Assembly: GCA_007376745.1 (NCBI GenBank)
Contig: VMGU01000037.1
Span: forward strand, 2,452-7,454
Length of the DNA stretch: 5,003 nt
Source of the DNA: Parcubacteria group bacterium Athens0714_26
Lineage (GTDB): Bacteria > Patescibacteriota > Minisyncoccia > UBA6257 > 02-FULL-45-10c
Reading direction: 5' to 3'
This document shows, piece after piece, positions 4,994-5,003 of this stretch (position 1 is its first letter; each line of letters starts with the position of its first letter). The translations under genes and the position numbers were made by a program. The notes under the pieces are model-generated. The model saw nothing but the letters and a program-made list of their open reading frames with translations, searched no databases and had not been told where the DNA came from.

Positions 4994-5003
4994 GTCTTTT
5001 CAT

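Noticed and set aside
1..5003. Recoded TGA, as in some Patescibacteria
   Set aside because: All recognised proteins are full length under the standard code. The four visible stops are TAA or TAG, which leaves recoding untested but gives no evidence for it.

Overview
The window is AT-rich and compact, and every convincing gene lies on the minus strand. Read in the direction of transcription (from base 5003 down to base 1), the order is: a UvrD/PcrA-type DNA helicase, a small GxxExxY-family protein of the PD-(D/E)XK nuclease fold, the 16S rRNA dimethyltransferase RsmA (KsgA), a repeat-filled non-coding stretch of about 490 bases, a membrane-anchored protein of unknown function, and the start of an exported protein that runs off the window edge at base 1. 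Several traits suggest a Candidate Phyla Radiation (Patescibacteria) bacterium, most likely of the Parcubacteria type: AT richness, no Shine-Dalgarno sequence at any of the starts checked, a helicase with a shortened 2B region, a GxxExxY gene, and short A/T-rich repeats inside conserved genes. The taxon is inferred from pattern, not from a search.

The right half (2631-4955) is a tight co-directional block. A consensus-like -10 hexamer lies about 30 bases upstream of the helicase start. The helicase works in DNA repair or replication-fork processing. The GxxExxY gene sits exactly between the helicase stop and the rsmA start codon and is bounded by 31-base inverted repeats (27/31 identical), so it looks like an inserted cassette. 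RsmA methylates the 3' end of 16S rRNA during ribosome assembly and has nothing obvious to do with the other two.

The middle (1344-1831) encodes nothing I can support. It holds an imperfect palindrome of about 176 bases beginning exactly at the rsmA stop codon, two copies of a small hairpin followed by heptamer repeats, a 16-base tandem repeat and a GC-rich hairpin. The left part (1-1343) encodes two exported or membrane-anchored proteins separated by 3 bases. They probably work together at the cell surface; a link to a type IV secretion or pilus-like apparatus is only a guess from recalled similarity.

The most interesting non-genic signals are the large palindrome at the rsmA stop, the terminal inverted repeats around the GxxExxY gene, and a recurring habit of period-7 tandem repeats, seen both between genes and in frame inside rsmA and the helicase gene.
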